From Gammaproteobacteria bacterium (GTDB lineage Bacteria > Pseudomonadota > Gammaproteobacteria > Steroidobacterales > Steroidobacteraceae), in assembly GCA_021323735.1 (NCBI GenBank), contig JAJPKM010000035.1:62001-126000 (forward strand): a stretch of 64,000 bases of DNA, read 5' to 3'. The position numbers and the translations under genes are program-made. Position 1 is the first letter of the stretch. Each line of letters begins with the position of its first letter. Positions 26,131 to 35,635 of the stretch are shown here, piece by piece. The notes beneath the pieces are model-generated. The model worked only from the letters and a program-made list of their open reading frames with translations. It did no database searches and had not been told where the DNA came from.

Positions 26131-26553
26131 CTAGTCCCAGCCCTGCCGGCCGCGCTGCGATTTGGTGGCGCCGCGCCGCTTCTTGGTCTCGATGCGCCGC
26201 TCCTGTGAACCCTTGGTGGGGCGCGTCTTGCGGCGAATCTTGGGTTCGACCATGGCCGTGCGGATCAGCGCGGCCAGGCGCTCGGCCGCGGCGCGGCGAT
26301 TCTGTTCCTGGCTGCGTTCGCTGCGGGCGGTGAATAAAATGCTGCCATCGTCCACCAGCTTTTGCCCGGCGATGGCGCGCAGCCGGTTGCGGGCGGAAAC
26401 CGGCAAGCTGGTATTGAGCGGCAACAGGAAGCGCAGCTGCACCGCGCTCGACACCTTGTTGACGTTTTGACCGCCGGGTCCCGAGGCACGAATGAACTTC
26501 CATTCCAACTCTTCGTCGGGGATGGCGAGGTGCGGCGTGATCTCGATCGGCAC
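26131..26553 (-). CDS. arfB: Alternative ribosome-rescue peptidyl-tRNA hydrolase ArfB
   Basis: A 140-residue protein with the release-factor motif GPGGQNVNKV (GGQ at 27-29) that hydrolyses peptidyl-tRNA on stalled ribosomes. The C-terminal tail is strongly basic (KIRRKTRPTKGSQERRIETK), as needed to lie in the empty mRNA channel. Length matches E. coli YaeJ/ArfB. Convergent with plsB, one base between stops. Confidence 0.93.
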   Translation of the reverse strand: MPIEITPHLAIPDEELEWKFIRASGPGGQNVNKVSSAVQLRFLLPLNTSLPVSARNRLRAIAGQKLVDDGSILFTARSERSQEQNRRAAAERLAALIRTAMVEPKIRRKTRPTKGSQERRIETKKRRGATKSQRGRQGWD

Positions 26554-26571
26554 GTAGCTAGCGCACCGGGC

Positions 26572-27888
26572 CTAGTCGAGGTCCGACGGCGCGCTGTGCA
26601 CGATGATTTCGCGCTGCGCCATCGGAATGGTGATCCGGTGTTGTTTGAACAGCCGCCATATAGCCCGATTCACTTCGGAGCGGACATTGTTCACGCCTTC
26701 CTGGGGATCGGAAATCCAGAACCTCAGCTCCAGCTCGATGCCGCTGTCGCTGAAGTGCATCAATCGCGACACCGGCGGCGGATCGCGCAGCACGCGCGCC
26801 TGCCCCTCGCATGCCTCGAGCAGTATTTTCAGCGCCAACTCCGGATCATCCTTGTAGCTGACGCGAATCGGCAGCTTCAGCCGGATGCGCGGGTCCGTAT
26901 AGCTCCAATTGATCACGGCATTGGAAATGAGCTGCTGATTCGGCACCAGCATTTCCACGCCGTCGCGATCGCGCACCACCACATAACGGCCGCGCAATTC
27001 CTGGACCCAACCGAAGTTCTCGGTGCTGGTGCCCGCCTGGCCCGACAGGCTGATCACATCACCGGGCTTGATCGAGCGATCCATGAGCAGCACGAAGCCC
27101 GAGACGAAATTCGCCGCGATCGACTGCAGTCCGAATCCCAGTCCTAAGCCCACGGCTCCGGTCAACACCGTCAATGCCGTCAGGTCGACGCCGGCGGCAT
27201 TGAGGCCGATCAGAATGCTGAGAGCGATCAGGAATGCGTTGGCGAATTTGGCGATTCCGATCCGTGTGGACATCGCGACGCTGGTCAGCTTTTTCACGCG
27301 GCGTTCGACCCAGCGGCTGATCCAGGCGGCCGCCAGCATGAACAGCGTCAGGGTGAACAGCAGCTTCAGCACCGACCATACGGTGATGCGGGTCTTGCCC
27401 GCGGCGATGCCGACGCTGTCCAACGTGGCGATGATGGGATCCAGCCAGCCCAAGTATTCCGCCGCGATGGCCAGCCAGATCAGCAACGCGACACGCGTCT
27501 CCCAGTTCTGGATCCAGGCCTTGCCGCCCAGAGTCGCGGCAAACAGCAGCACGCCGATGCGCACCACGATGTAGGCGAGGATCAGGCGGGCCGCAGCGCC
27601 CAGCAAGGTCACGTCGAAGTGCGCCGCCTGCAGCGAGCTGTTGGCTACCATCACCAGCGCGAACATCACGATGATGGGCGTGACCACCGCATTGCCCTGC
27701 GTGGCGAAGTACCTCCACGCCAATGCCACCGGTGGATTGTTCTTCTGCCGCTGGTTACGCCTGCCGAGCTCCAGGCCCACCAACCCGCCGACCAGCAAAC
27801 AGACGCCGAGCACGCCGATTTCGATCAGTACGCTGCGGGTCGACACGATGTCGAAGAACGCTTCGATGCGGCGCCAGACCTCGTTCAT
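26572..27888 (-). CDS. MscS-type mechanosensitive channel protein
   Basis: A 438-residue membrane protein. About five to six hydrophobic spans cover residues 20-260. The pore-lining helix and beta domain of MscS follow: TVLTGAVGLGLGFGLQSIAANFVSGF in pieces, then LLMDRSIKPGDVISL and GRYVVVRDRDGVEMLVPNQQLIS. It probably opens under membrane tension to release solutes. The size is nearer to the YbiO/YnaI-like group than to the 286-residue MscS. The start overlaps the YdcH gene stop by 4 nt. Ion selectivity cannot be inferred. Confidence 0.88.
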   Translation of the reverse strand: MNEVWRRIEAFFDIVSTRSVLIEIGVLGVCLLVGGLVGLELGRRNQRQKNNPPVALAWRYFATQGNAVVTPIIVMFALVMVANSSLQAAHFDVTLLGAAARLILAYIVVRIGVLLFAATLGGKAWIQNWETRVALLIWLAIAAEYLGWLDPIIATLDSVGIAAGKTRITVWSVLKLLFTLTLFMLAAAWISRWVERRVKKLTSVAMSTRIGIAKFANAFLIALSILIGLNAAGVDLTALTVLTGAVGLGLGFGLQSIAANFVSGFVLLMDRSIKPGDVISLSGQAGTSTENFGWVQELRGRYVVVRDRDGVEMLVPNQQLISNAVINWSYTDPRIRLKLPIRVSYKDDPELALKILLEACEGQARVLRDPPPVSRLMHFSDSGIELELRFWISDPQEGVNNVRSEVNRAIWRLFKQHRITIPMAQREIIVHSAPSDLD

Positions 27889-28115
27889 GCGTTAAGGTCC
27901 GGTATGAGCTGGCTTTCGAGCCTCGCGATTTGATCTTTGAGCATCAGCTTGCGGCGCTTGAGGCGTTTCATCTGCAACTCGTCCACCTTGAAATCCATGC
28001 TGAGGCGGGAAATGACGTCGTCGAGATCGCGATGCTCGATGCGCAGCTGGCGCAGGCGCTCGATATTCTTGAACAGATCCGTATTGACGTTGTTCTTTTC
28101 GTCACTCACGTTCAT
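27885..28115 (-). CDS. YdcH-family (DUF465) small protein
   Basis: A 76-residue helical protein matching DUF465: IERLRQLRIEHRDLDDVIS, VDELQMKRLKRRKLMLKDQIARLE. The start at 28115 is chosen because its ATG overlaps the upstream PHP gene stop in the ATGA manner; a start six codons earlier (28133) is open. Likely a small cytoplasmic coiled coil. Function of the family is not known. Confidence 0.82.
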   Translation of the reverse strand: MNVSDEKNNVNTDLFKNIERLRQLRIEHRDLDDVISRLSMDFKVDELQMKRLKRRKLMLKDQIARLESQLIPDLNA

Positions 28116-28954
28116 AGACCGAAACTGCGCCACACCGGCGTGACGCGATCCGGTAGCTTAAGGGAGCGGCCCAAGGGATTCCACGCCGCTCGGTTGTCAT
28201 GAAAATCCGAGCCCACGGATCCTAGGAGGCCGAAGGCGAGCGCAAGGGCCGCACATGTATCGACATGCTGGGCTGCATTGCCTCCGCTGACCACTTCGAG
28301 CGATGTGCCGCCTGCGACGGTGAAATCACCCAACAGCCGGCGGCGTGCACCCGAGGAGAGCGCGTAGCGCGCAGGATGGGCAAGGCTTGCCACGCCGCCC
28401 GCCGCGCGGATCCAGCCCACGACCGCCTCGAGGGCGGGCCATTCCGTCGCGACGTGCGCTGCCTTGCCCTTGCCCAAGTATTTGCGGAAGGCCGCCTCGG
28501 CGGTGGAGACGTGGCCGCCGGCGACCAAGGCATGCGCCAGATGTGCGCGGGTCGGCAATCCGGGGTGCCGCTCGACGGCAGCCAGCAAGTCCGCGCCGGG
28601 CAGTTTGAGTTGGGTGAGCCGCGCGCAGATCCGGCGTACTCGGGCGCGGCGCAACTCGCCTTGCGCCTCCAGCATGCGCAGCAGCGCGGGTGCGGCGGGA
28701 TCTATCCATAGACCGAGCACATGAACTGCCTGGGCGCGCCAAGAGGCGGAGATTTCCACCCCGGGCACGAGCTTCACACCCCGAGTCTGCGCGCAGCCCT
28801 GGGCCTCCTCGAGGCCTGCCACGGTGTCGTGATCGGTCAATGCCAACACCTCAACCCCGGCCGCCGCCGCCTGCTCGATCAGCGCGGCCGGCGCCAGGGA
28901 GCCATCGGAGCGGTTTGAATGGGTGTGCAGATCGATATTGAGCGCGGCGCTCAC
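28112..28954 (-). CDS. rnm: PHP-domain 5'-3' exonuclease (RNase AM / YciV)
   Basis: A 280-residue PHP-domain phosphoesterase. Metal-binding motifs DLHTHSNRSDG (8-18) and LTDHDT (39-44), and the later HPGLPTRAHLA, SLAHPAR and GSDFHDN match YciV. E. coli YciV trims 5' ends of small RNAs and 23S/5S rRNA and acts on 3',5'-bisphosphonucleotides. cysQ, which also handles 3',5'-bisphosphonucleotides, lies about 900 bp away. Overlaps DUF3301 and YdcH genes by 4 nt, so it sits in an operon with them and the MscS gene. Confidence 0.88.
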   Translation of the reverse strand: MSAALNIDLHTHSNRSDGSLAPAALIEQAAAAGVEVLALTDHDTVAGLEEAQGCAQTRGVKLVPGVEISASWRAQAVHVLGLWIDPAAPALLRMLEAQGELRRARVRRICARLTQLKLPGADLLAAVERHPGLPTRAHLAHALVAGGHVSTAEAAFRKYLGKGKAAHVATEWPALEAVVGWIRAAGGVASLAHPARYALSSGARRRLLGDFTVAGGTSLEVVSGGNAAQHVDTCAALALAFGLLGSVGSDFHDNRAAWNPLGRSLKLPDRVTPVWRSFGL

Positions 28955-29271
28955 GTCGGACTGCCTGCAAGGCCGACCGCTTCAAGCCGGTCCCCGGCGA
29001 GCACGATGAAGCCCTGTGCGCGCTCGAAGCCGTCACGGGTGTAGTCGAAGGTATAGGTGCGCAGCAGCCGCCGTTTCCCGCGGGAATCGCGGGTCAGCCG
29101 GAATCCGGCGAATGCGACCGTACCGTCCAGAAACTGCACCACGGCCCGGGAGCAGGTGTCCTTGGCGATGTGGTTGGCAGACTCGCGGGCATCCAGAGAG
29201 ACCTGCCAGAGCTTGTAGAGGGCCGCCACGGCGCCTGCTGCTGCCACCAACATAATGAAGTCGCCATCCAT
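28951..29271 (-). CDS. DUF3301-family membrane-anchored protein
   Basis: A 106-residue protein with one N-terminal hydrophobic helix (about 4-22) and a soluble part including CSRAVVQFLDGTVAF, RDSRGKRRLLRTYTFDYT and GFERAQGFIVLAGDRLE, which matches DUF3301. Role unknown. First gene of the minus-strand run DUF3301-rnm-ydcH-mscS, each overlapping the next by 4 nt. Confidence 0.78.
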   Translation of the reverse strand: MDGDFIMLVAAAGAVAALYKLWQVSLDARESANHIAKDTCSRAVVQFLDGTVAFAGFRLTRDSRGKRRLLRTYTFDYTRDGFERAQGFIVLAGDRLEAVGLAGSPT

Positions 29272-29365
29272 GGCCTGAATCTTAACCCTTCGTCCCCGAC
29301 GCCGCCCCCTTGGTTTTCAGGACTTACCCCCCAAATCCCAATCATTGGAAGCTGGAGCCAAGCAT

Positions 29366-29746
29366 ATGACCCATGATCCTCGGCAGTCCCTCGCCGTGCG
29401 CGTGGACCCCAACGAGATGGTGCGCTACGTGCACGACCTGATGATGACGCGGCCATCGTCCACGGACGATGCTTCGATGGCGGTTGCTGAGCGCCAATGG
29501 GGCGGCAACAGCGCTTTGGCTCGAGCCGCGCATCTGCGCTGGAGTGCCCTGAATCGTGCCTTCGCCGATGCGCGTATCTCTCCGTGGACCAGCCAGCAGC
29601 GACGCAATCAGATTCACGTGCCGGCGGCGCTCATCGCTGCCGCAGGGGTCGCCAAGCTGACCATGGCTGAGGACGAAGTGGTGTTCGACATACCGACCTT
29701 GTTGGATGCCACATTGCAACTGTGCGAGCCGGTAGGACACGGCTGA
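29366..29746 (+). CDS. Unknown soluble protein, 126 aa
   Basis: No family recognised. ATG 29366 is preceded by GGAG at good spacing; an in-frame TTG at 29345 is possible. The protein has a mixed alpha/beta look, no signal peptide or membrane span, few cysteines, and segments VDPNEMVRYVHDLMM and IHVPAALIAAAGVAKLTM. It sits alone, divergent from DUF3301 and convergent with cysQ. Codon use resembles its neighbours, which supports a real gene. Confidence 0.55.
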   Translation: MTHDPRQSLAVRVDPNEMVRYVHDLMMTRPSSTDDASMAVAERQWGGNSALARAAHLRWSALNRAFADARISPWTSQQRRNQIHVPAALIAAAGVAKLTMAEDEVVFDIPTLLDATLQLCEPVGHG

Positions 29747-29784
29747 GCCCGATCGCCTCCTCTTAACCCAACGGGACGCCGGCC

Positions 29785-30573
29785 TCAACGAGGCAGGATG
29801 CTTTCGTCGCTGAAGGCTACGAAGTCGCCGTTGATCAGACTCTCCCGGCAGTTGTAGCGCATGGGATGACCGTCCATGCGGGTGACATGACCACCGGCGG
29901 CCTCCAGCACCGCTTGTCCGGCTGCGGTGTCCCATTCCGACGTAGGCCCAAAGCGGGGATATAGATCCGCTTTACCTTCGGCCAGCAGGCCAAACTTCAG
30001 TGAACTGCCCACGCCCGAAATGACATGAGGGCCCAGCCGCGCCAAATAGGCAGCTGTCTGCGGACTCTGATGCGAGCGGCTTCCGACCACCCGCAGTGGC
30101 TGCTGCGCCGGTGTGGTTTGAATGCGGCGCACCTCCCCTTCCTGCCGGCGGCTGAATGCGCCGATACCGGCAATGCCCCAAAAAGCGATTCCCTGGGCGG
30201 GAGCAGCCACGAGTCCGAGCTTGGGTTCGTGCTCCACGACGAGCGCGATGTTGACCGTGAATTCGCCGTTGCGCTTGATGAACTCGCGCGTGCCGTCCAG
30301 CGGATCGACCACCCATAACTCACGCCAGTGCCGGCGCGTCGCCCAAGGCGCCGTGGCCGATTCCTCCGAGAGCACGGGAATGTCCGGCGTCAGCTGCTTC
30401 AAGCCCTCGAGAATAAGCCGCTGCGATTCCAAATCAGCCTGGGTGAGCGGCGAGTGGTCTTCCTTGTGCTGCACCGTGAAGCCGCTGTCGTAGATCCGCA
30501 TGATGGCCGCGCCCGCGCGCTCCGCAATGCCCATCAAGGGTTCGGCCAGTGCCGGAATATCTCGCATGTGCAA
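29785..30573 (-). CDS. cysQ: 3'(2'),5'-bisphosphate nucleotidase
   Basis: A 262-residue member of the lithium-sensitive phosphatase family. Metal-binding residues are visible in LSEESA (Glu70, Glu71), DPLDGT (90-95) and the late EWDTAAGQAVLEAAGG motif. CysQ removes the 3'-phosphate from PAP, recycling the by-product of sulfate activation; some members also act on inositol phosphates. An ATG two codons later (30567) is also possible. Downstream of rhlB on the same strand with about 75 bp between. Confidence 0.92.
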   Translation of the reverse strand: MHMRDIPALAEPLMGIAERAGAAIMRIYDSGFTVQHKEDHSPLTQADLESQRLILEGLKQLTPDIPVLSEESATAPWATRRHWRELWVVDPLDGTREFIKRNGEFTVNIALVVEHEPKLGLVAAPAQGIAFWGIAGIGAFSRRQEGEVRRIQTTPAQQPLRVVGSRSHQSPQTAAYLARLGPHVISGVGSSLKFGLLAEGKADLYPRFGPTSEWDTAAGQAVLEAAGGHVTRMDGHPMRYNCRESLINGDFVAFSDESILPR

Positions 30574-30605
30574 TCGCAGCGCCTCTTAAGGCAGCGCTAT
30601 CTTGC

Positions 30606-30624
30606 GGGGCCTTCTGAAGGCCCC
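30606..30624. repeat. GC-rich hairpin between rhlB and cysQ
   Basis: GGGGCCTTC and GAAGGCCCC with one base between form a near-perfect palindrome in the 77-bp gap. No T-run on either strand, so it may be an RNA stabiliser or weak terminator rather than a standard one. Confidence 0.45.
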
Positions 30625-30650
30625 GGGAACAGTTCGCGCGCAGCGCGTAA

Positions 30651-32120
30651 TCAGGGCGCACCCCCGGCCGGCCCACCGCCGCCACCGCGCCCGCGGCGCC
30701 GCCGTCGGCGGCCTGGTTCCTGGTGCGGAGCGTCTCCTGGGCCAGAGGCATTGGCAGGATTCGGTGCCGGCGCTGCCGGTGCCGCCTGGTGAGCGGGCCG
30801 GGCGGGCGGACCGCGGCGCGAGCCGCCGGATCGGCCGCCGGAGCGGGAGCCCGACCCGCCGGGTCGGCCACCCCCCGAACGGCCGCCGCGGGATTGACCG
30901 GGACGCGGCGCGCGTTCGCGCCATACTGCCGGTGGCGGCGCCGTCACTGCGGCCAGATCTCCCGCGTCGATGGCGGCACGTGGAATCTGGTGGCCGATGT
31001 AGCGCTCGATGTCAGGCAGCGAGATGGCGTACTCCTCGCAACCGAAGCTGATGGCATCGCCTTCGGCACCGGCACGCGCGGTGCGGCCGATGCGATGCAC
31101 GTAATCCTCCGCATCGTTCGGCAGGTCGAAATTGAACACATGACTTACGTCGGGAATATGCAGGCCACGCGAAGCCACGTCGGTTGCAATCAATACCGCG
31201 ATGTCGCCGTTGTGGAATTCGCGCATCATTTTCAGGCGCTTGTTCTGCGGCACGTCTCCCGACAAGGCTTGGGCGACGAAGCCGTTTGCGGTCAAGGTTC
31301 TCTCCAACACTTCGGCCACGCGCTTGGTGTTGACGAAGACCATGGTGCGCTGCGCGTCGATGCGCCTCAAAAGGCCCACGAGCAACGGGATTTTCTCCTC
31401 GGTCGAGGGGAAATACAGAACCTGCGTCACGCGATCGACCGTCATCTTGTCCGGCTCGATACGGATCAATTCGGGATTGTTCATGTGCTCGTAGGCAAGT
31501 TCCATCACCCGGTGCGACAACGTGGCCGAGAACATCATGGTCAGGCGCGCGGTAGGGTGGGGCATGCGGCGCAATAGGAAGCGGATGTCCTTGATAAACC
31601 CCAAATCGAACATACGGTCGGCTTCATCCATGACCGCCACTTGGATGTGCCGCAGATCGAACACATGCTGTTTGAAATAATCGATGATGCGGCCAGGCGT
31701 GCCGATCAGCACATCGACGCCTTCCTCGAGAGTGCGCCGCTGTTTCTCGTAGTCCACGCCGCCGAAAACGATGGCCAGCTTCAGGCCGGTGTACTTGCCT
31801 AGATTCAAGGCATCGGAGTGGATTTGAACGGCGAGTTCACGCGTGGGCGCGATCACGATGGCGCGCGGCGCGTTACCCAAACGTTCTGCATCCACAGGTA
31901 CGGTCAGCAGGCGGTTGAACAGCGCAATGAGAAACGCCGCCGTCTTGCCGGTCCCGGTTTGCGCCTGGCCGGCGACGTCGCGCCCCGCCAGGGCTATCGG
32001 CAAAGTTTGCGCCTGAATCGGCGTCGCGCGGGTAAAGCCATGCTCGGCAATACCGCGTTTAACGGATTCGGGGATACGCAAGGAATCGAATGTAAGCTGA
32101 CTGAGATGGGCGTCTGACAT
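30651..32120 (-). CDS. rhlB: DEAD-box ATP-dependent RNA helicase RhlB
   Basis: DEAD-box helicase of 489 residues from ATG 32120. Q-motif ([10 protein letters not shown]), Walker A AQTGTGKT (53-60), PTRELA, GG/TPGR, DEAD, SAT, and [10 protein letters not shown] are all present. After about 400 the tail is rich in Gly, Arg and Pro, likely an RNA- or RNase E-binding extension. RhlB unwinds RNA in the degradosome. The gene is divergent from trxA-rho, the same order as around E. coli rhlB, which decides RhlB over RhlE. Ten extra in-frame codons upstream (32150) are unlikely. Confidence 0.9.
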   Translation of the reverse strand: MSDAHLSQLTFDSLRIPESVKRGIAEHGFTRATPIQAQTLPIALAGRDVAGQAQTGTGKTAAFLIALFNRLLTVPVDAERLGNAPRAIVIAPTRELAVQIHSDALNLGKYTGLKLAIVFGGVDYEKQRRTLEEGVDVLIGTPGRIIDYFKQHVFDLRHIQVAVMDEADRMFDLGFIKDIRFLLRRMPHPTARLTMMFSATLSHRVMELAYEHMNNPELIRIEPDKMTVDRVTQVLYFPSTEEKIPLLVGLLRRIDAQRTMVFVNTKRVAEVLERTLTANGFVAQALSGDVPQNKRLKMMREFHNGDIAVLIATDVASRGLHIPDVSHVFNFDLPNDAEDYVHRIGRTARAGAEGDAISFGCEEYAISLPDIERYIGHQIPRAAIDAGDLAAVTAPPPAVWRERAPRPGQSRGGRSGGGRPGGSGSRSGGRSGGSRRGPPARPAHQAAPAAPAPNPANASGPGDAPHQEPGRRRRRRGRGGGGGPAGGAP

Positions 32121-32370
32121 TTTCGCTTTATGACTTGCAGAAACTTGCAAAATGATGGGGACCGGATAACAATAAGGCCAACCAGGAGCTGGTCTATCCG
32201 CTCCCTAACCGTATCATCGGTACCCTTTTAAGGTAATCAAGACCGCTAAACCCGCTGTATTGTGCCCGAACGGCCGCGCATCGTCACTTCGCGGTAACCG
32301 GTTTGGGACCGTTCTTCACAAATAACCCGTCCTTTACCATCAATAAATCCCTTATGGAGCTGTATCCGCA

Positions 32371-32700
32371 GTGAGTAACCCAAGTATCGTTCATACCAGC
32401 GACGCCACGTTCGACAAAGACGTACTGAAGTCCGACAAACCCGTACTGTTGGATTTCTGGGCAGAATGGTGCGGTCCCTGCAAAATGATCGCGCCGATCC
32501 TCGATGAGATCGCCGATACGTACAAGGACAAGATCCGCATCGCCAAACTCAACATCGACGAAAATCCCCACACCCCCCCCAAATTCAACATCCGCGGCAT
32601 TCCCACCCTGATCCTGTTCAAGAACGGGACGGTGGAGGCCCAAAAAGTCGGCGCGGTGACGAAATCCCAACTCGCCGCCTTTCTGGACAGCAACCTGTGA
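32371..32700 (+). CDS. trxA: Thioredoxin
   Basis: A 109-residue thioredoxin with WCGPC (Cys34, Cys37), the buried acid in [10 protein letters not shown] and the cis-proline in RGIPTLILF. General cytoplasmic disulfide reductant fed by thioredoxin reductase. GTG start 32371 with GGAG about 12 bases upstream. The 250-bp intergenic region to rhlB probably holds both promoters; no box is convincing by eye. The stop overlaps the rho start in GTGA. Confidence 0.96.
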   Translation: MSNPSIVHTSDATFDKDVLKSDKPVLLDFWAEWCGPCKMIAPILDEIADTYKDKIRIAKLNIDENPHTPPKFNIRGIPTLILFKNGTVEAQKVGAVTKSQLAAFLDSNL

Positions 32701-34181
32701 GAGGCTACTTAGGGAACCAATCGCGGGGCGGGGGCCAAGGCGGACAGCAGGGCGGTGGGCAGGGGGGCGGCCGCAATCGTTCCAACCGAGGACCACGCAA
32801 CGACAACCGCAACGGCAATACCAACGGCGGCCGGCCGATGCACGAGGACTACGGCGATTTGCCGGAGGGCGGCGACGATCTAGAAATCATTGCACCGACG
32901 GACCTGGCGCGCAGCCGCAGCTCGATGAATCTGACGGAGCTGAAGAAGCGGCCGATCAGCGACCTGGTCAAGCTTGCCGAGACCATGGGTCTCGAGAACA
33001 TGGGCCGCTCGCGCAAGCAGGACATCATTTTCGGTGTGCTGAAGGCGCATGCCCGCAAGGGCGAGGACATCTACGGCGACGGCGTATTGGAAATCCTGCA
33101 GGACGGATTCGGTTTCCTGCGATCCTCCGATTCCAGCTACCTGGCCGGGCCGGACGATATCTACGTCAGCCCCAGCCAGATCCGCCGTTTCAACCTGCGC
33201 ACCGGCGATTCGATCTCCGGCTTGATCCGCCCGCCGAAGGACGGCGAACGCTACTTCGCGCTGCTGAAGGTCGGCGAGATCAACTTCGACTCGCCCGAGA
33301 GTTCGCGCGGCAAGGTGCTGTTCGAGAATCTCACGCCGCTGCATCCCACGGAGCGCCTGAAACTCGAACGCGGCAATGGCTCGACGGAAGATTTGACCGC
33401 GCGTGCCATCGATCTGGTTGCGCCCATCGGCAAGGGCCAGCGCGGCCTGATCGTCTCCCCGCCGAAGGCCGGCAAGACCATGCTGCTGCAGAACATCGCC
33501 ACGGCGATCACGGCCAATCATCCCGAGGTGTACCTCATCGTGCTGCTCATCGACGAGCGGCCCGAGGAAGTGACGGAAATGGCGCGCACGGTGAAAGGCG
33601 AGGTAGTGTCCTCGACCTTCGACGAACCGGCGAGCCGGCACGTGCAAGTGGCCGAGATGGTGATCGAAAAGGCCAAGCGTCTGGTCGAACACAAGAAGGA
33701 CGTCGTGATCCTGCTCGACTCCATCACACGTCTGGCGCGCGCCTACAACACCGTGGTGCCGAGCTCAGGCAAGGTGCTGACCGGCGGCGTGGATGCCAAT
33801 GCCTTGCAGCGACCGAAGCGCTTCTTCGGTGCGGCGCGCAATATCGAAGAGGGCGGAAGCCTGACCATTCTGGCCACCGCGCTGGTCGACACCGGTTCCA
33901 AGATGGATGACGTCATATTCGAAGAATTCAAAGGTACCGGCAATTCGGAAATCCATTTGGATCGCCGCATCTCTGAGAAGCGTGTGTTCCCTTCGATCAA
34001 CATCAACCGTTCGGGGACGCGCAAAGAGGAACTCATCACCGAGCCTTCGGAACTGTCCAAGATGTGGATTCTGCGCAAGATCCTGCACCCGATGGACGAG
34101 TTGGCCGCCATCGAGTTCCTGCTCGACAAGATGAAAGACACCAAGACCAATGCGGATTTCTTCGACGCCATGAAGCGTTAA
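32697..34181 (+). CDS. rho: Transcription termination factor Rho with extended disordered N-terminus
   Basis: Hexameric RNA-dependent ATPase that terminates transcription. From GTG 32697, overlapping the trxA stop, it is 494 residues. Residue 77 ([10 protein letters not shown]) corresponds to the first residue of E. coli Rho, so there are about 76 additional residues, the first 47 almost only Gly, Asn, Arg and Gln. The cold-shock-like RNA-binding domain covers about 125-200 and the Walker [12 protein letters not shown] 254-264, with [10 protein letters not shown] and the Q/R loops following. Shorter starts at 32838 or 32925 cannot be excluded, but neither has a Shine-Dalgarno sequence. Confidence 0.95.
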   Translation: MRGYLGNQSRGGGQGGQQGGGQGGGRNRSNRGPRNDNRNGNTNGGRPMHEDYGDLPEGGDDLEIIAPTDLARSRSSMNLTELKKRPISDLVKLAETMGLENMGRSRKQDIIFGVLKAHARKGEDIYGDGVLEILQDGFGFLRSSDSSYLAGPDDIYVSPSQIRRFNLRTGDSISGLIRPPKDGERYFALLKVGEINFDSPESSRGKVLFENLTPLHPTERLKLERGNGSTEDLTARAIDLVAPIGKGQRGLIVSPPKAGKTMLLQNIATAITANHPEVYLIVLLIDERPEEVTEMARTVKGEVVSSTFDEPASRHVQVAEMVIEKAKRLVEHKKDVVILLDSITRLARAYNTVVPSSGKVLTGGVDANALQRPKRFFGAARNIEEGGSLTILATALVDTGSKMDDVIFEEFKGTGNSEIHLDRRISEKRVFPSININRSGTRKEELITEPSELSKMWILRKILHPMDELAAIEFLLDKMKDTKTNADFFDAMKR

Positions 34182-34208
34182 TGCAGATTTAACCTTAGGG
34201 AGTCTGTC

Positions 34209-34646
34209 ATGGAGTGGTGGGCGTGGATTGCGATCGGCGCCATATTGTTGGTTTCCGAGATGGCTTTCGTCGATGCCCAGTTTTATCTGGTCTTCGTCGG
34301 CGCATCCGCGCTGGTGGTTGGATTCTTGGACCTGTCCGGATTGCTGCCTGCCGTTTGGATGCAGTGGCTGCTGTTCGCCGTCCTGGCAGTGTCCTCCATG
34401 GTGGCATTCCGGCGGCGGATCTATGATCGCCTGCGCCGTAAATTGCCCGCCATGAAGCAGGGGCCGGCCGGCGAAACCGTCGTGCTGCCCGCCGCACTGC
34501 AGCCTGGCGAAACCTGCCGGTTGGAGTACTGCGGCAGTTCCTGGAGTGCACTCAACGGCGGGAAGTCGCCGATCGCCGCCGGTCAGCGAGCCCGCATCGA
34601 TAGGGTCAGTGGCTTGACCCTCGTTGTACATGGAGAAAACCCGTGA
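34209..34646 (+). CDS. NfeD-family membrane protein
   Basis: A 145-residue protein with three hydrophobic spans (about 5-22, 28-46, 52-68) followed by an OB-fold domain (about 85-145, GETVVLPAALQPGETCRLEY, RIDRVSGLTLVV). Short NfeD proteins partner SPFH proteins, as with the next gene, whose start overlaps by 4 nt. The pair likely organises membrane microdomains or quality control. Corresponds to E. coli YbbK/QmcA-adjacent YbbL-type NfeD. Confidence 0.85.
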   Translation: MEWWAWIAIGAILLVSEMAFVDAQFYLVFVGASALVVGFLDLSGLLPAVWMQWLLFAVLAVSSMVAFRRRIYDRLRRKLPAMKQGPAGETVVLPAALQPGETCRLEYCGSSWSALNGGKSPIAAGQRARIDRVSGLTLVVHGENP

Positions 34647-35605
34647 ATATGACCCTCGGCTACGGAGCCATCATCGTCGCCATCCTGATCGTGGTAGTGA
34701 TTGCCAAGACTGCGGTGGTCGTGCCGCAGCAAAGCGCCTATGTGATCGAACACCTGGGCAAGTACAGCCGCACCCTGTCCGCCGGGTTTCATATTCTCGT
34801 GCCGTTCATGGAAGTGATCGCATACCGGCACAGCTTGAAGGAGATCGCGATCGACATCGCCGAGCAGATCTGCATCACGCGCGACAATGTGCAGGTGGGC
34901 GTCGATGCCGTGCTGTACATGCAGGTGATGGATCCGCATCTGGCGTCCTACGGAATCACCAATTACGGCTTCGCGATTTCGCAGCTGGCGCAGACCACCC
35001 TGCGCAGCGAGATCGGCAAGATCGAATTGGACCGTACCTTCGAGGCCCGCGGGCAGATCAATACCAATGTGGTCAGCGAGTTGGACAAGGCGTCGTCGCC
35101 GTGGGGCGTCAAGGTTCTGCGCTACGAGATCAAGAACATCACGCCGCCGAAGGACGTGCTCTCGGCGATGGAAAAGCAGATGCGCGCCGAGCGCGAAAAG
35201 CGCGCGGTCATTCTGACCTCCGAAGGCGAGCGTGACGCCAAGATCAATGCCGCGGAGGGCGACAAGCAGCGCGTGATCAAACAATCCGAAGCCAACAAGC
35301 AGCAGCAGATCAATGAAGCGGAAGGTCAGGCACAGGCGATTCTGGCAGTGGCCACCGCGACCGCCGAAGGCTTGCGGCAGGTGGGCATCGCACTGTCCGA
35401 TCGCGGCGGCATCGAAGCCATGCAGCTGCGTATCGGCGAAGAATACGTCAAGCAGTTCGGTAGGCTGGCGCAGGCGGGCACCACGCTGGTGGTGCCGGCG
35501 AATCTCACGGACTTGGCCTCGATCGTGACCATGGCGACCAGCATTGCGCGCAAGCCGCCCGCGGGACCGCCCCCCGCCGGCATGCCCGCAACCGCCAAGA
35601 GCTAG
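34643..35605 (+). CDS. SPFH/band-7 domain protein (QmcA-like)
   Basis: A 320-residue stomatin-like protein. One N-terminal membrane helix (about 5-24), SPFH domain (about 28-190: VPQQSAYVIEHLGKY, TRDNVQVGVDAVLYMQV, ALRSEIG-type segment LRSEIGKIELDRTFEAR), a long Glu/Gln/Lys/Ala coiled coil (about 190-245) and a Pro-rich tail. Forms large membrane-associated oligomers that modulate proteases or membrane domains. GTG start 34643 overlaps the NfeD stop; ATG 34649 is also in frame. RBS GGAGAAAAC. Confidence 0.9.
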   Translation: MNMTLGYGAIIVAILIVVVIAKTAVVVPQQSAYVIEHLGKYSRTLSAGFHILVPFMEVIAYRHSLKEIAIDIAEQICITRDNVQVGVDAVLYMQVMDPHLASYGITNYGFAISQLAQTTLRSEIGKIELDRTFEARGQINTNVVSELDKASSPWGVKVLRYEIKNITPPKDVLSAMEKQMRAEREKRAVILTSEGERDAKINAAEGDKQRVIKQSEANKQQQINEAEGQAQAILAVATATAEGLRQVGIALSDRGGIEAMQLRIGEEYVKQFGRLAQAGTTLVVPANLTDLASIVTMATSIARKPPAGPPPAGMPATAKS

Positions 35606-35635
35606 CGGAATACTCGGACTACCCTGATCCATCCC

